A stretch of DNA of 64,000 bases from Cryptomeria japonica (Eukaryota; Streptophyta; Pinopsida; Cupressales; Cupressaceae). The stretch covers positions 651,890,920 through 651,954,919 of the forward strand of contig NC_081405.1 of assembly GCF_030272615.1 (NCBI RefSeq), read 5' to 3'. The translations under genes and the position numbers were made by a program. The notes beneath the pieces are model-generated. The model saw nothing but the letters and a program-made list of their open reading frames with translations. It was not told the origin of the DNA and did no database searches. Below are positions 12,250-23,574 of this stretch, piece after piece; position 1 is the stretch's first letter; each line of letters starts with the position of its first letter.

Positions 12250-12529
12250 AAGTCTTTTTCGCTACCTACCACATTAATTGCATTCCGGTTATGTATTCAC
12301 TTAACTTTATTTGCCGATAATAAGTGATTTTCAACTTCTTTTCTCTAACTGAGGGAATAATAGCACATGTGTCATTAGATTGCCAAACCCTCAAGACAAT
12401 TTTCTTCAATTAGATGAAGAACTTCCTGCCGGTGGAGCACTGCTCTGTCCTGCTGGTGGAGCATCACATTGTCCTATCAGTGGAGCATTTGTTGGTTCTA
12501 CCGGTGCAGAAGTATTCCCAATATTTAGA

Positions 12530-13564
12530 TCAGCTTTTTTTAATCCATTGCTTTGAGAATTCTTGCTTAACCTCTTCAAATTTTTCTTTACCTTTCAAGC
12601 TAGCACTTTTGTTGTCTACCGGTGTACCTTTACTTCTACAAAATTTAGCAATATGCCCAATCTTGTTACATGCATAACAAGTTACATTATTTTTCTGAAT
12701 AGCTTTCCCATAACCTATGCCAGTTTGTATTCTGCATTGATTTGATAGATGTCCAAATCTTCCACAAACATAACATCTTACATTCATTCTGCAGTTTTCA
12801 GAGTTATGACCAACTTTGTTGCATTTGGAGCATTGACCGGTGGGAGGATTGATATTTTGATAATTCCTAGATCTACATTCATTTGCCCTATGACCATATT
12901 TATTACAGTTAAAGCATTTTCCATTGAATTTATAAGTATTAGGTGGTCTTATTGGTTTGTTGTGATCCTGAGTATTTGTGGTATCAGAGCTTTCTCCAAC
13001 TTCAAATCCAATTCCAGAAGTGTCACCCTTGGGTTTTTGATTCTTCAATAAGGAACCAAGTTCTTCTGAGCTTTTCTTGAATTTTTCTTTATGTTGATTT
13101 GTAGTTTCCAATTCCCTTTCCAAGATTTCTTTTTGTCTCATTAGTTCATTTGAGTCATCCTGAGTATGCATCAGATCTGTCTTCAACATGTCATTTTCAT
13201 AGCTAAGTCTTGTGTTCTTGTTTGCTGCATCACTTAGTCTTCTGGTCAATTCTTCTTCATTCTTCTTTTTGTCCTCAATCTCTTTGCAAAATCTCATAGT
13301 CATATCCTGCATTTCATTTTTTGTTGTCATGATCTCTTGTTTCAGCTTGCTTATCATATCATTAAGTGATTCCTTTTCATCATTCTCATTTTACAATTTT
13401 TCACAAAGTTCTCTTCTCTTATTTCTTGTAATAATAAGATTTTCTTGAAGTGCCTGAATGATATCCTAAGCTGCTCTTAAATCATCTTCTAATTTGATAT
13501 TTTTCAACTTCTCTGCATCATAGTTAGTAAGAGCTCCTTTAAGTTGCTTCATCAAATTTTCCAT
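12530..13564 (-). pseudogene. NA-A ORF1: coiled-coil protein with four CCHC zinc knuckles (broken)
   Basis: Start is the ATG at 13562-13564 (MENLMKQL...), ~60 bases inside the primer site and conserved in NA-C. The N-terminal two thirds is a charged, heptad-like coiled coil, including MRFCKEIEDKKKNEEELT. The C-terminal part has four zinc knuckles of form C-X2-C-X4-H-X4-C: CFNCNKYGHRANEC, CSKCNKVGHNSENC, CYVCGRFGHLSNQC and CYACNKIGHIAKFC. The role is presumably Gag-like RNA binding and assembly, but no capsid fold or major homology region is evident. In-frame stops lie at 13466-13468 and near 13391, the latter looking like CAA-to-TAA. The frame ends at 12530. Confidence 0.88.
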
Positions 13565-13620
13565 CTTTACCGGTGTCAAGATCTTCCTCAAGCTATTAGG
13601 CTTCTGAAAATAGAGGACCA

Positions 13621-13633
13621 GGCTCTGATACCA
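13621..13633 (-). promoter_or_regulatory. NA-A primer-binding site (initiator tRNA-Met)
   Basis: The minus strand reads TGGTATCAGAGCC two bases inside the 5' LTR. This is the complement of the plant initiator tRNA-Met 3' end and sets the element's orientation. Confidence 0.93.
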
Positions 13634-13635
13634 AT

Positions 13636-14452
13636 TTTTAGGGTTCCCACAAATACTGAGAGGGGGGGATGAATTAGTATCAGATCGGTAGTCAAATTTT
13701 CTTGAGTTAAACATTTAGAACATAAAGTAGCAGTGTACCGGTATGCAAGAATTAATGTAATAAACAGAATAAAAAACATCCACATGAAAAGAACACCATA
13801 ACACAAGATGTTTAATGAGGAAACTCAGTGTGGGAAAAACCTCAGTGGGATTTGTGACCCACAATATTCACTTACTGGCCAATAAGAGAATATTACTTAC
13901 AATAGGGGCCTGCACATGCAGGAAGGCCAATTGCCTAGAGCACACTACTCAGTGAGAAGTCACACTGACTTACAATGAGGATTATACTAATCCAATGATC
14001 TGTATTGCTTTATAATAGCATCTCCAATGCTAGATTCAGTACCAGTTCTTGCTCTGCTCTTTACATATACCCTTGACCTATAATTCGCACATTAGGTCTA
14101 CCTAATAATTTTTTTTATGCTCACTTACTTACCTTTTCAATTGTCTACAATGATCTTCTTTATATACAAGAGTCATTTTACAATTTGCCAAGTCGGCTTA
14201 CAATAATAAACAAAATATTACATATCAAAAAAAATCTTGTCAACCTCTGTGTCAGTATACATCTTTTCTTCTGTGTCGGTGCTAGTGCCAGTGCCAGTGT
14301 AGAGTGATCTTGTTGATGCCGATGCACTATCTTGCTTGAATAATGCTTTGCCAGTATGATGTCTTGCTGGTGCTATAGGATTGCAAGGTTGCCATCAATG
14401 ACAAAACCTTCAATCACACACTATGTCTCATTGGAGTGTCCATATGCCAACA
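13636..14452 (-). repeat. NA-A 5' LTR (right)
   Basis: This LTR is 817 bp and clearly similar to the left LTR along its length. Its inner end reads CCCTAAAA instead of CCCTAACA. TATATAAAG is at 14158-14166 (minus), the likely transcription start region. CCTGCACATGCAGG is at 13909-13922, and the GGTTTTTCCCACAC motif is near 13835. Confidence 0.92.
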
Positions 14453-15829
14453 AACGCTAGAAAGATAGGCATAAAATTTGGTGAAGTTGCCCAAGGCAAC
14501 AAAATTAATCACTTAGAATATATATGGATTACCAATTGTAGTTCATAAGTTGTATTGAAGCACAAATTGTTAAAATTGTATAACATAGTATTGTTCATAA
14601 TGAAATCGTTTTAAATTGATTATACATTCAAAATATAAGTTTCAAATTAGGAAGAATTACACATTAGAAACAAATTAGATCTAATATCAAATTTTCATTG
14701 TCAAATGTATAATAATTTTACATGTACGTATACAAAAATGGCATATATATGCCAACTAGTAAATGGATGTTTTACAAAATGTGGCATATTCCATATAGAG
14801 ATCTAAATACAAAATGTGGTATATGCCATATAGATTGAAATACAATATGTGACATGTGCCATGTAAATCCAAATGTCATTCTATACATCTCTGGCAAATC
14901 CCAAACCTTGATTAGATTGTCAAAATGGAGCCTCTTAGAAGTACTTCATGTCTTTGGAGATGACTGCACAATAACAATTCAAATCACAAATTAGATTAAT
15001 TATGTACTAGATAATTTATAATTGGACCAAGTTAACATCAAAATTGATATGTATGTTGAATTATAATTTCTTTGAAACTAAATTTTGATTACTTCATCTA
15101 TTGGTGTTTTCCTCGAAATACAACCTATAGATGGTGGTCCCCTATGACAAGCATGAGTCCTTTCAATAGTTTCAACTTGGGTAAAAGACTATGACATGAA
15201 AAAATAAAATCAATACAAATTAGTATATAATTTAACTAACACTAAACTATATATAGATATTTCTATCAAAACATATTGAAAATATAAAATAAACACATAC
15301 CTCTTGCATTGTGAAGTCAACTGTGTTAGGAGAATTCAACATTGATGTAAAGCTAATTGGTTGCTACATAAAAATGACAAGAATGTGAAACAATCAATCT
15401 ATGTGCACATGTATAATCATTTAATATAATTGAAATGTTAACATCTAAATTGAATGCTACAATAAGTTATGTAAATTACATGTAAGCTCTTGAAACTAAA
15501 AATTCAACAAAAGTTGTGTTCAATTACCTTTCCTTGATCCATAGTAGTGGTGTCCAAGGTTGGAAAATGTGGCCCTCCTCACCCACACTAGGAATTTCGT
15601 ACAAGATAAAAATGAGATTGACATATATAAATCAATATATAGTTTAAATTCATTAACATTTAACTGAAATATGCATATACAATATAAAATATGTAAACGT
15701 GTATGTGCAAAAAATAATACCATGTAACTCTCTAGGCCAAATGAGATGGTTGACATAGTGCCTTGATGGACTTGTCTCAAATCATCCTCAAACATCAACT
15801 ATTAAATTCCACATAGATATGCTAGACAT
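14453..15829. other. Gene-free AT-rich region
   Basis: No ORF, LTR end or RNA gene is recognised. The sequence is AT-rich with local imperfect repeats, for example 'aaatgtgg...atatgcc/atgtgcc' repeated three times at 14775-14875. It may be old unrecognisable repeat DNA. Confidence 0.5.
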
Positions 15830-16753
15830 TATTGCACCTAGGATATGTTGTTGTCATTAATGTCAACATATTCCTGCTCCGGTGTTTGCAGATTGGTTTA
15901 TTATTATTATTGTTTGGTGTATGGAGTATTTATAGTATCACTATATTCTTTTGTGCTGGTGTTGGTGATCTAAGAAGCTTAATTGATCATATTAGATGAT
16001 TTGGTTTTGTAGTTTGTTTATCTGATTAGTGTTTGTAGAGTTTAGTATTTCCTCCGATATATTCCAATGTGATCAGATCTTGATCTGATATTTTGGAATA
16101 TTTTTTGAGATGGTCTTGTGTATCTTTTTTTTAGTTGGTTTGTGATTTGGTGATCTGCAAATTATCTTTCTTCATGATAGTTGTTGATTGGTTGTGTTCC
16201 TGATTTTAGACGTTGATCGATGAAGATTTGATAAGTGGTGTTGGTGTAGTTGTTATTGATGATTCTAATGTGCTTGCTAGTGTTTCCTAGTTGTGTCCTA
16301 TTTGTTTTGATGATCTACATTGATCGTTGTGTGAGTTTTTGGTGATTTTGCTAAACTAGTGATGCTCTTTGTGCTATGTGGTTTTCCTGGTGGTGTAGCA
16401 TGTTGCGGTTGATCTTTGCATGATTTACAATGGTGTTGCATATTTGTGCATTTGAATTAGGTCCATGTTATGTCATGTATATCATTGTATTGGTCTGGTG
16501 GTCAATCTTTATATCATGTGATGTAACTTTATAATTGTGAGTTGAGGTTTAGTCAACCTTGTTATCAAGGTTGATGAATTGTATAAATAGGTGATATAGT
16601 CATGTAAATTAGGTATCAAGGTTGTGTCTTCATTAATAGAGAGTGGTATATGTGTGAAAAAGTATTCATCTTTTGGTGTTGTAATTGAGGAGATATTGGT
16701 GTTGTAGAGAAGATAATTGAGCTTAGCCAAAATTGTAATCAGGCATTTGGAGA
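15830..16753 (+). repeat. H1: LTR-like fragment, cut on the right by NA-I
   Basis: Starts TATTGCACCTAGGATATG and matches the start of H2 (18820) along ~300 bp, including 'tgttgttgtcatt', 'tcaacatattcctg' and 'ggttgtgttc'. It contains a strong plant TATA box. The orientation is plus. It ends where the NA-I LTR begins at 16754. No internal domain or partner LTR with the same right end is visible, so it is called an LTR from its form and promoter only. Confidence 0.65.
16582..16590 (+). promoter_or_regulatory. TATA box of LTR H1
   Basis: TATAAATAG is a close match to the plant TATA consensus and lies ~750 bp into the LTR-like fragment. H2 is truncated before this point. Confidence 0.5.
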
Positions 16754-17737
16754 TGTTAGAGTCAAAGATTACTGAGAGGCGGGGTGAATCAGTGATCTAC
16801 CAGAAGTTAAAACCACAAATTTATTCTTTATCCACCGGTTAACAATGCATAAAAGAAAAGAACATAAACATGAAACAAAAATTCCACAAATCCACAACAC
16901 CAGAATTTTTACATGGAAACCTAGAAAGGGAAAAACCATGGTGGGGCTGGTACCCACAATATTCATATATTATGGCTAGGAGTACATAAATATTACATAG
17001 ACGGGGAATGCACTTGCATTCAGGTTTACTGCCTAGAGCTCACTACTCAAATAAAGTTGTCTGAAAGGCTACAACCTTCAGGGAAGTCTCACTAACTTAC
17101 AATTTGATTACAATGAAGAAATACAAATGAAATGAACTCTTAATTAGCATCTAACTATGCAAAAATGAGTTCTAGTTAAGTGTTGAATCTCTGATTGTCT
17201 CTCCTTTGCTGAATACTATGTTTTTGTCTTAGTTAGCTACCGGTTGGTCTGAAAGAAAAATGCACACGTGAAACTATGCTCAATCACACCAAAATAGATC
17301 ACCACATCTCTAACATACTAAAAATCAATCACCAAATCAATCTTATATATCCAGTAATAACATAAAAGTACTCTCCTTTAAGTCGGCTTCAAGATATGTA
17401 ATGTATATGTCAAAGTCCGCTTCAATCTTGAATAAAACATAGCACCAGACCAAAATATTATAATCACACACTTCCCAAAGGTCTTCCCTATCACCAAGAT
17501 CACAAAAATAATCATCGAAAACACCACAATCGTCGAAAATCATTCTGAATGAACACGTTACCGAAATACTCTAGTTTACCAATTAATTGGCTACCGGTTA
17601 ACACCAACTTCTGGATAAGATGAATTATGACTGTCAAACCAAATCACCATGAAGAGTTGCCATCAACGACAATCCTTGACCAATATGCAACTACCAGATG
17701 TCACCTGAAATCACTAGATGAGTGTCAGTTGCTAACA
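16754..17737 (-). repeat. NA-I 3' LTR
   Basis: On the minus strand it starts TGTTAGCAACTGAC at 17737 and ends GACTCTAACA at 16754 (984 bp). A short CCCCGCCTCTCAGTA block near its end matches the 'cccctctcagta' end of the other NA LTRs. The purine tract AAAAGGGGAGAT lies just outside at 17738-17749. The ends of this LTR are the NA type, but its body differs from NA-A. Confidence 0.8.
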
Positions 17738-17967
17738 ATCTCCCCTTTTGGCATTGATGGAAACACCTGTGAAACCTGTACACCGGAGGAAAGAATAAAA
17801 GAATTCTAAGGCTCCTCTTTAGATAAACAATCTAAGAATCTACACTATAACAGACTATACAATCTATACATAATTAGTCTGTACATTTTTCACCTCATCT
17901 CTCCCCCTTTGATATCAATGCCAAAGATGGAATGTTGTCCAAAATTGATATACATATGACATTTACT

Positions 17968-18815
17968 TTACAAATATTTGAATAGGTCAGCATAAATGGT
18001 CTTCAAAAATCCTAGGTGAGTTTCCCACCCACTCTTCAGGTTATCCGAAATTGTGATGAATGCATTGAATACAATGGCAGGAATTTCTAACTCTCTTAGA
18101 TATAATGGTTCAGGTTAGGCCATTTCCTTCATACAATATTCCTTATTTCTCATCATAGTATCTAACTGGACAACAATCAGGTTTCGGAGTTCACCCACTT
18201 TCCTCAAAACTTTCTCCTTATCAACTTGAAGGCTAAAGATCTAATCATTCAATGCTTTTGGTTAATGATACATTAGTGTCAAAAGATTGTGAGATACTTG
18301 CAAGCTTTCCCTGGAAGTCATTTATTTGTTTGTCAATATCAATGGTGAATTTAGGCAAAATGAGACAAGATTTATACAATTTATCACTTTTGACAATGTG
18401 TCAGAAATGGTTTGCAATCTCTTATTCAATCTCATCCTTTCATCTTCAATCATTTTCAAGAACGTATGTCTTCTCATTTCCTTAAATCTATCCAAAAATT
18501 TCTAAGTAGTTGTCTTCTCCAAGGAATCAAAGTTTCTATTTAGAGTGTTAATGAATTGCAAAATTGATCGAAGGGGTTGTTATTTGAATCTAATGATATA
18601 TTGGTAGCCACCTTCTGCAAAACATTAATGGACATCAAAATTAACTATGCCTTTTCCTTTGTCCACCTTAGTTGTCTCATCTTCTCTAGACTCAACAACC
18701 TTCTTCTCACCCTTGTCTCCAATATTAGTCTATTGAACTTCAGGGGCTGCAGAGTTGTTAGTCATTAGAGTATTTGTCATGTTGGATTATTGGGAAGATT
18801 GTTAGATTTGGTTTC
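17968..18815 (-). pseudogene. NA-I ORF2, C-terminal fragment
   Basis: Minus-strand translation gives segments such as LPKFTIDIDKQINDFQGKLA and NLIVVQLDTMMRNKEY, ending DLFKYL-stop at 17968-17970. The 'TIDIDK' segment matches the equivalent C-terminal part of NA-A ORF2 (near 9285-9320). Stops interrupt it near 18240-18250 and 18115, and the upstream part is poorly preserved. Charged helical composition matches the C-terminus of the family. The left limit is firm; the right limit is set by the H2 junction. Confidence 0.65.
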
Positions 18816-18819
18816 TCAT

Positions 18820-19127
18820 TGTTGCTTCTAGGATATGTTGTTGTCATTGATGTCAACATATTCCTGTGAATTATTTCGGTGAGTTTGGGAAGAGTTTTGA
18901 CCTGGTTTTGTAGTTTGGTTTTGTTAATCACTATTTTGTGGAATCTGATATTTCCTTTGGTATATTCATGTGTTGAGACTTTGGATTATTGTTTGGGATG
19001 ATCTTTTGTATCTTCATTTTAGATGGTTCATGATTTGGTGCTCCACAAGTTATCTTTCCTCATGATTGTTGCTGATTGGTTGTGTTCTTGAGCTTTGAGA
19101 CATTGACCAATGAAGCTTTGAAAAGAG
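18820..19127 (+). repeat. H2: LTR-like fragment, cut on the right by NA-B
   Basis: Begins TGTTGCTTCTAGGATATG and matches the first ~300 bp of H1 with numerous differences. It stops where the NA-B LTR begins (19128), inside a stretch H1 continues through. It therefore looks like the target into which NA-B inserted, and it itself interrupts NA-I. Confidence 0.65.
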
Positions 19128-19913
19128 TGTTGGCAAATGCACACTCCAATGAGATATTATAGGTGATTAAAGGTTTTATCATTGATGGCAACCTTGCAAT
19201 CATATGATACGGGCAAGACAATATACCGACACTGGTAGCGACAGACTCTATACCGACACATAGGACGCTGGTAGACAAAGGAAGGATATCGGCACCCTGG
19301 CCGACAAGAATTTTGTTTATAATTTATTCTGTAATTAATTGTAAAATCATTGTAAGCCGACATGACGAGTTGTAATATGACTCATATATGTATGAGATCA
19401 TTGCAGAACATTTTGTAAGAGTGTGATAGGTGAAATAAGTAAACCTAATATACGAATTATAGGTTAAGGGTTTATGTATGAAGCAGAGCTAAAACTAGTA
19501 CTAGATCTGGCATAGCAGATGCTAATTTGAAGTAGTACAAGACATTGGATTTGTATAATCCATTTTGTAAGTCAGTGTGACTTCTTATTTTGTATTTGAG
19601 CAGTGAGCTCTAGGCACTTGGCCTTCCTGCATGTGCAGGCCCCTATTGTAAGAGTAATATTCACTTATTGGCCAGTAAGCAAATATTGTGGGTCACAAAT
19701 CCCACCGAGGTTTTTCCCACACCGGGTTTCCTCACTAAAATACTATGTTATGGTGTGCTTTTCATGTGGTTGTTGTTATCTTTATTTGTTGCATTATTTC
19801 TAGTTTATTGGTATACTATATTGATATGTTTTACATGTTTTAAATCAAGTAAATTATATAACCTATTAGATACTTATTCACCCCCCCTCTCAGTATCTTT
19901 GGGAATCCTAACA
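19128..19913 (+). repeat. NA-B 5' LTR
   Basis: TGTTGGCAAATGC to ATCCTAACA, 786 bp. It is closely related to the NA-C LTR. It carries CCTGCATGTGCAGG at 19626-19639, GGTTTTTCCCACACCGGGTTTCC at about 19710-19732, and a C-run before CTCTCAGTA. No perfect TATA box is obvious; TATATGTAT near 19386 is the nearest candidate. Confidence 0.9.
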
Positions 19914-19915
19914 AT

Positions 19916-19928
19916 TGGTATCAGAGCC
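19916..19928 (+). promoter_or_regulatory. NA-B primer-binding site
   Basis: TGGTATCAGAGCC lies two bases after the LTR and is complementary to the plant initiator tRNA-Met 3' end. Confidence 0.93.
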
Positions 19929-19984
19929 TGGTCCTCTATTTTTAGAAGCCTAATAGATTGAGGAAGATTTTGCAACTAGTAGAG

Positions 19985-21074
19985 ATGGATAACTTGAAGA
20001 AACAATTGGAAATAGCTCTTTTAGACTATGATACAAAAAAATCGAAGAATATCAAACTTGAAGATGATCTAAAAGATGCTCAGGATATCATTGAAGTACT
20101 TCAAGAAAACTACACTATAGCAAGGAATAAAATAAGAGAACTTTGTGAGAAGATGCAGAAAGAGGGAGATGAAAAAGAAACTCTTACTGATCTGGTAAAC
20201 AAACTAAGACAAGAAATTAAGTACAACACAGAATGAGATGCAAGATATGACTATGAGATTTTGTAAAGAAATTGAAGATAGGAAGAAAAATGAAGAAGAT
20301 CTTACTAGAAGATTGAATGATGCTGCAAATGAAAACACAAGAATTAGTTATGAAAATGATATATTGAAGAAAAATTTGATGCACACACAAAATGACTCAA
20401 ATGAACTTATGAGACAGAAAGAAATCTTGGAAAGAGAACTGGCTATTGCAAATCAGCACAAGGAGAAATTCAAGAAAATCTCAGAAGAACTTGGTGACAT
20501 GATAAAGAATCAAAAACCAAATGGTGACACTAATGGCCTTGGCTTTGAAGCTGGTGAAAGCTCTGGTACTGCAAACACACATGATCATAGAAAATCGGTA
20601 AGACAACCTACTACTTATAAATTTAATGGCAAATGCTTTAACTGTAACAAGTACGGTCATAGAGAAAATCAATGTAGATCTAGAAATTATCAGAATACCA
20701 ATACACCCACCGGTCAATGTTCTAAATGCAACAAAGTTGGTCATAATTCAAAAAATTGTAGAATGAATGTAAGATGTTATGTTTGTGGAATATTTGGACA
20801 CTTATCTAATCAATGCAGAACACACACTGGCATAGGATATGGGAAAGCAATTTAGAAAAACAATGTGACTTGTTATGCCTGTAACAAGATTGGACACATT
20901 TCTAAATTTTGTAGAAGCAAGTCATCACTGGCAAATAATAAAGGTCCTAGTTTGAAAGCTAAAGAAAAGGTTGAAGAGGCAAAGCAAGAATTCTCAAAAC
21001 AATGGATTAGAAAATTAGAACTGAATGTTGATTGGAATACTTCTCCACTGATAGGAGACTCTTCATCTAATTGA
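19985..21074 (+). pseudogene. NA-B ORF1: coiled coil plus four CCHC knuckles (broken)
   Basis: Start is ATG at 19985 (MDNLKKQL), equivalent to the starts in NA-A and NA-C. The coiled coil runs to about 20480. A Gly/Ser/Thr linker follows, then four knuckles: CFNCNKYGHRENQC, CSKCNKVGHNSKNC, CYVCGIFGHLSNQC and CYACNKIGHISKFC, all with zinc ligands kept. It is broken by a one-base frameshift near 20220-20238 (KLRQEI) and by a TAG at 20853-20855 where homologues have CAG. The frame ends at 21072-21074. Confidence 0.88.
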
Positions 21075-21231
21075 AGGAAAATTCTTTTGAGGGTTTAGCA
21101 ACTGAATATAAAAACATATTATTATTCCCTCGGTTGATGGTGAGAAGTTGAGATTACTTCTTTATCAGCAGATAAGTTAAGTTGTGACTTAACTGGCAAG
21201 CATTAAATGTGGCAGATGAAGAAACTAACAT

Positions 21232-21238
21232 TATATAA
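21232..21238 (+). promoter_or_regulatory. TATA-like box between ORF1 and ORF2 of NA-B
   Basis: TATATAA lies ~151 bp before the ORF2 ATG and is followed by TTTTGGCTCCAT, as in NA-A and NA-C. It is a candidate internal promoter. Confidence 0.5.
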
Positions 21239-21382
21239 ACAAGTGTTTTGGCTCCATCTTCTTTTCACCAAGCATTCAAATCTTTGAGAGCGCAAAAATC
21301 TCGAGCAAAGGCATTCCAAGCAAAGAAGCGAAGCAATCTATCAAATCTTTCATCTCTAAGGCAAATTAAGGTATTTATAGCT

Positions 21383-22698
21383 ATGGCATCCTCATCTACT
21401 CTTGAATTTATTGTAAACCCTACTATTGTTGAAGTTATTAAATGCCCTAGACCCGTATTCCAGCTAGTTCCCAAAATTGTGAAGAAAGATAATAGTTTAG
21501 GTGCATTTTCTCAAATACCTAAAGGGGTAGTATATGCTGAAGACCCTAGAATGTATATACACTATCATATTGATGAACTAGGTGATGAGGAAATTTTTTA
21601 TATGTATGAATCTGTGATTTGTGATGAATCGAGAAATGTCAAACCTGAACACAAGATAATAGAAACCCTAGGTTTTACAGAAATCCTTAGTATCCCGGAT
21701 TTTCCCAAGGATATCATAAGCATTGTGCTAAGTAGGGTTCATGGTGAATTCTTTTGGTTGGACTCTATTCACAAGATTACTAAAGAAGCAGTAAAGGCTA
21801 TGATAGGGTTACCCTCCACTGACAACAGACCTGACAAAACTAAGGTCTCAAATGACATTGTGATAAACCTAACCGGTGCAACATTTGACAAAAGGTCTCT
21901 AAGGGCAAATGATGTAATGGATATTAATGTCAAATTTATTAGTATGATCTTAGGTTACAAGACCACACATGAAAATAGGTTAAACTTAGTTTCTAGCCTA
22001 TGCATTAAAAGTGCCTATGATATGGTAAATGATAATGCAAGGATAGACATATGTGAATGGCTTAAAGATGAACCGATTGATAATTTGGGAAAGATAAAGA
22101 AAGACAAGAAAGGAACATTCAGATTTGGAAACCTGCTTGTTTGTCTGATGCTATATATAACCAAACAAGTACCCGGTATTGGTACCAAATATTTTGGATA
22201 TGATATACCGATAGGAAAATAACTATTAGTATTACTGAACAACATGGGAGAGAACAAGGAAACTAACTTAAATGAGTATTTTTAGGCTTTGAAAGCTCGA
22301 ATGAAAACAAGAGTAAGGTTATCACAAGTTATTGTAGATAAGTACCAAAAGGAAATTTGTTTTGTAATAAAGAAAGATGAAATTTGGATGGAGAAAATTG
22401 TTCCTAGAACCATCTGGGTCACTGAAATGGGGTATGATACTGATGACAACATAATAGAAACCTATGCAAAAGCCCTCCTATAAGCTCCTAAGGAACTTGA
22501 AGAAGAAGTATTTGGCAATGCTGAAACTATAGAAAGTCAAATTCAATCAAAGAAAATAGTTAAAAAGGTTGAGGCAACCATTAGAAAAGGAATCCGATAG
22601 GAAAAAGCTATTAAAGAAGATGTGCTAAAGAAAACCAATATAATTGAAGGTGAATTAGAAGCAAGCCAACCAGAAACACACCTTTCACTAATAGGAAC
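21383..22698 (+). pseudogene. NA-B ORF2, N-terminal ~440 codons (truncated by NA-C)
   Basis: The reading frame is open from before 21383, but the ATG at 21383 (MASSSTLEF) is chosen because it matches the start in NA-A. It has RPVFQLVPKI, AFSQIPKGVVYAEDPRMYI, FPKDIISIVLSRVHGEFFWL, LPSTDNRPDK, ICEWLKDEPIDNLGKIKKDK and FRFGNLLVCLMLYI. A first stop (TAA) is at 22220-22222, and further stops lie near 22285, 22481 and 22598. The frame then runs into the NA-C LTR at 22699. The first 280 codons are intact, making this the cleanest copy of the N-terminal domain. Function unknown. Confidence 0.82.
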
Positions 22699-23503
22699 TA
22701 TTGGAAAATGCACACTCCAATGAGACATTGTAGGTGATTCAAGGTTTTGTCATTGATGGCAACCTTACAATCCTACAACACCAGCAAGGCAATCCACCGA
22801 CACCAGCAAAGTCAGATTCTACACCGGCACACAGACCACCAGTACCGGCAGTGAAAGGAAGCATACTAGCACAAAAGCCGACAAGAATTTTATTTGTAAT
22901 TTATTTTTATTATTGTAAAATCATTGTAAGCTAACTTGGAAAATTGTAAAATGACTCATATATATAAGATATTATTGTAGAACAATTATGTATGTATAGA
23001 GGAATGTAATTAGGCAAAATAAGGTAGACCTATTACGCGAATTATAGGTTAAGGGTTTATGTATGAAGCAGAGCTATAAACCGGTACTGGATTTGGCATA
23101 GTAGATACTATTTTGAAGTAGTACAAGACATTGGATTTATATAATCCATTTTGTAGGTCAGTGAGACTTCCCATTTTGTAATTGAGCAGTGAGCTCTAGG
23201 CACTTGGCCTTCCTGCATGTGCAGGCCCCTCTTGTAGCAATAATATTCTCTTATTGGCAAGGAAGTGAATATTGTGGGTCACAAATCCCACCAAGGTTTT
23301 TCCCACACTAGGCTTCCTTCTTAAACTACTGTGTTATGGTGTGTTTTTCATGTGGTTGCTGTTATCTTTGCTCATTGCATTATTTTTTGTTTACCGGTAT
23401 ACAGTATTAATATGCTCTACATGTTTTAAATCAACAAAATCAATAAACCGGTTAGATACTGACTCACCCCCCCCCCCTCTCAGTATATGTAGGAATCATA
23501 ACA
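22699..23503 (+). repeat. NA-C 5' LTR
   Basis: Starts TATTGGAAAATGC (TGTTGG with one transition) and ends ATCATAACA; 805 bp, clearly similar to the NA-B LTR. CCTGCATGTGCAGG is at 23212-23225 and an eleven-base C-run near 23467. TATATATAAG near 22957 is the candidate TATA box. Confidence 0.88.
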
Positions 23504-23505
23504 AT

Positions 23506-23517
23506 TGGTATCAGATC
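23506..23517 (+). promoter_or_regulatory. NA-C primer-binding site (degraded)
   Basis: TGGTATCAGATC follows the LTR after two bases. It differs from the initiator tRNA-Met complement by one base (G to T), consistent with a decayed copy. Confidence 0.8.
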
Positions 23518-23574
23518 TTGGTCCTCTATTTTTAGAAGCCTAACAACTTGAGGAAGATCTTGACACCGGTAGAG

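Larger units (their letters stand above)
7870..14452 (-). mobile_element. NA-A: complete non-autonomous LTR retrotransposon
   Basis: This is a full 6583-bp insertion with two ~818-bp LTRs in the same orientation. The initiator tRNA-Met-type primer site lies next to the right (5') LTR and the polypurine tract next to the left (3') LTR. The flanks AACAC (7865-7869) and AACGC (14453-14457) are a five-base target duplication with one transition. Between the LTRs are only two genes: ORF1 (coiled coil plus four CCHC knuckles) and ORF2 (unknown). No protease, integrase, RT or RNase H is visible, so movement would need enzymes from another element. The LTRs differ at many sites, so this is not a recent insertion. 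Confidence 0.93.
16754..18819 (-). mobile_element. NA-I: 3' part of a non-autonomous NA-type element
   Basis: It consists of a minus-strand 3' LTR (16754-17737), its polypurine tract, an untranslated stretch, and the C-terminal part of an ORF2 homologue. It is interrupted on the right by H2 at 18820, so the rest lies beyond the window or is lost. It probably inserted into H1, since the H1 sequence stops exactly at its TG end. Confidence 0.75.
19128..22698 (+). mobile_element. NA-B: 5' part of a non-autonomous NA-type element
   Basis: It comprises a 5' LTR (19128-19913), primer site, ORF1, an inter-ORF region and the first ~440 codons of ORF2. It is cut at 22698 by the LTR of NA-C, and its remaining 3' part is not in the window. 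The same gene order as NA-A, -C, -D and -E shows it belongs to the family. No pol gene is seen. Confidence 0.88.

Noticed and set aside
15520-15798. 92-codon minus-strand ORF in the gap between NA-A and H1
   Set aside because: No recognisable motif, AT-rich codons, no second copy in the window to support it.
16200-16500. Host gene or promoter suggested by the strong TATA box at 16582
   Set aside because: The box is inside a sequence (H1) whose start is repeated at 18820, so it is best explained as an LTR promoter; the downstream sequence is interrupted by NA-I within 170 bp.
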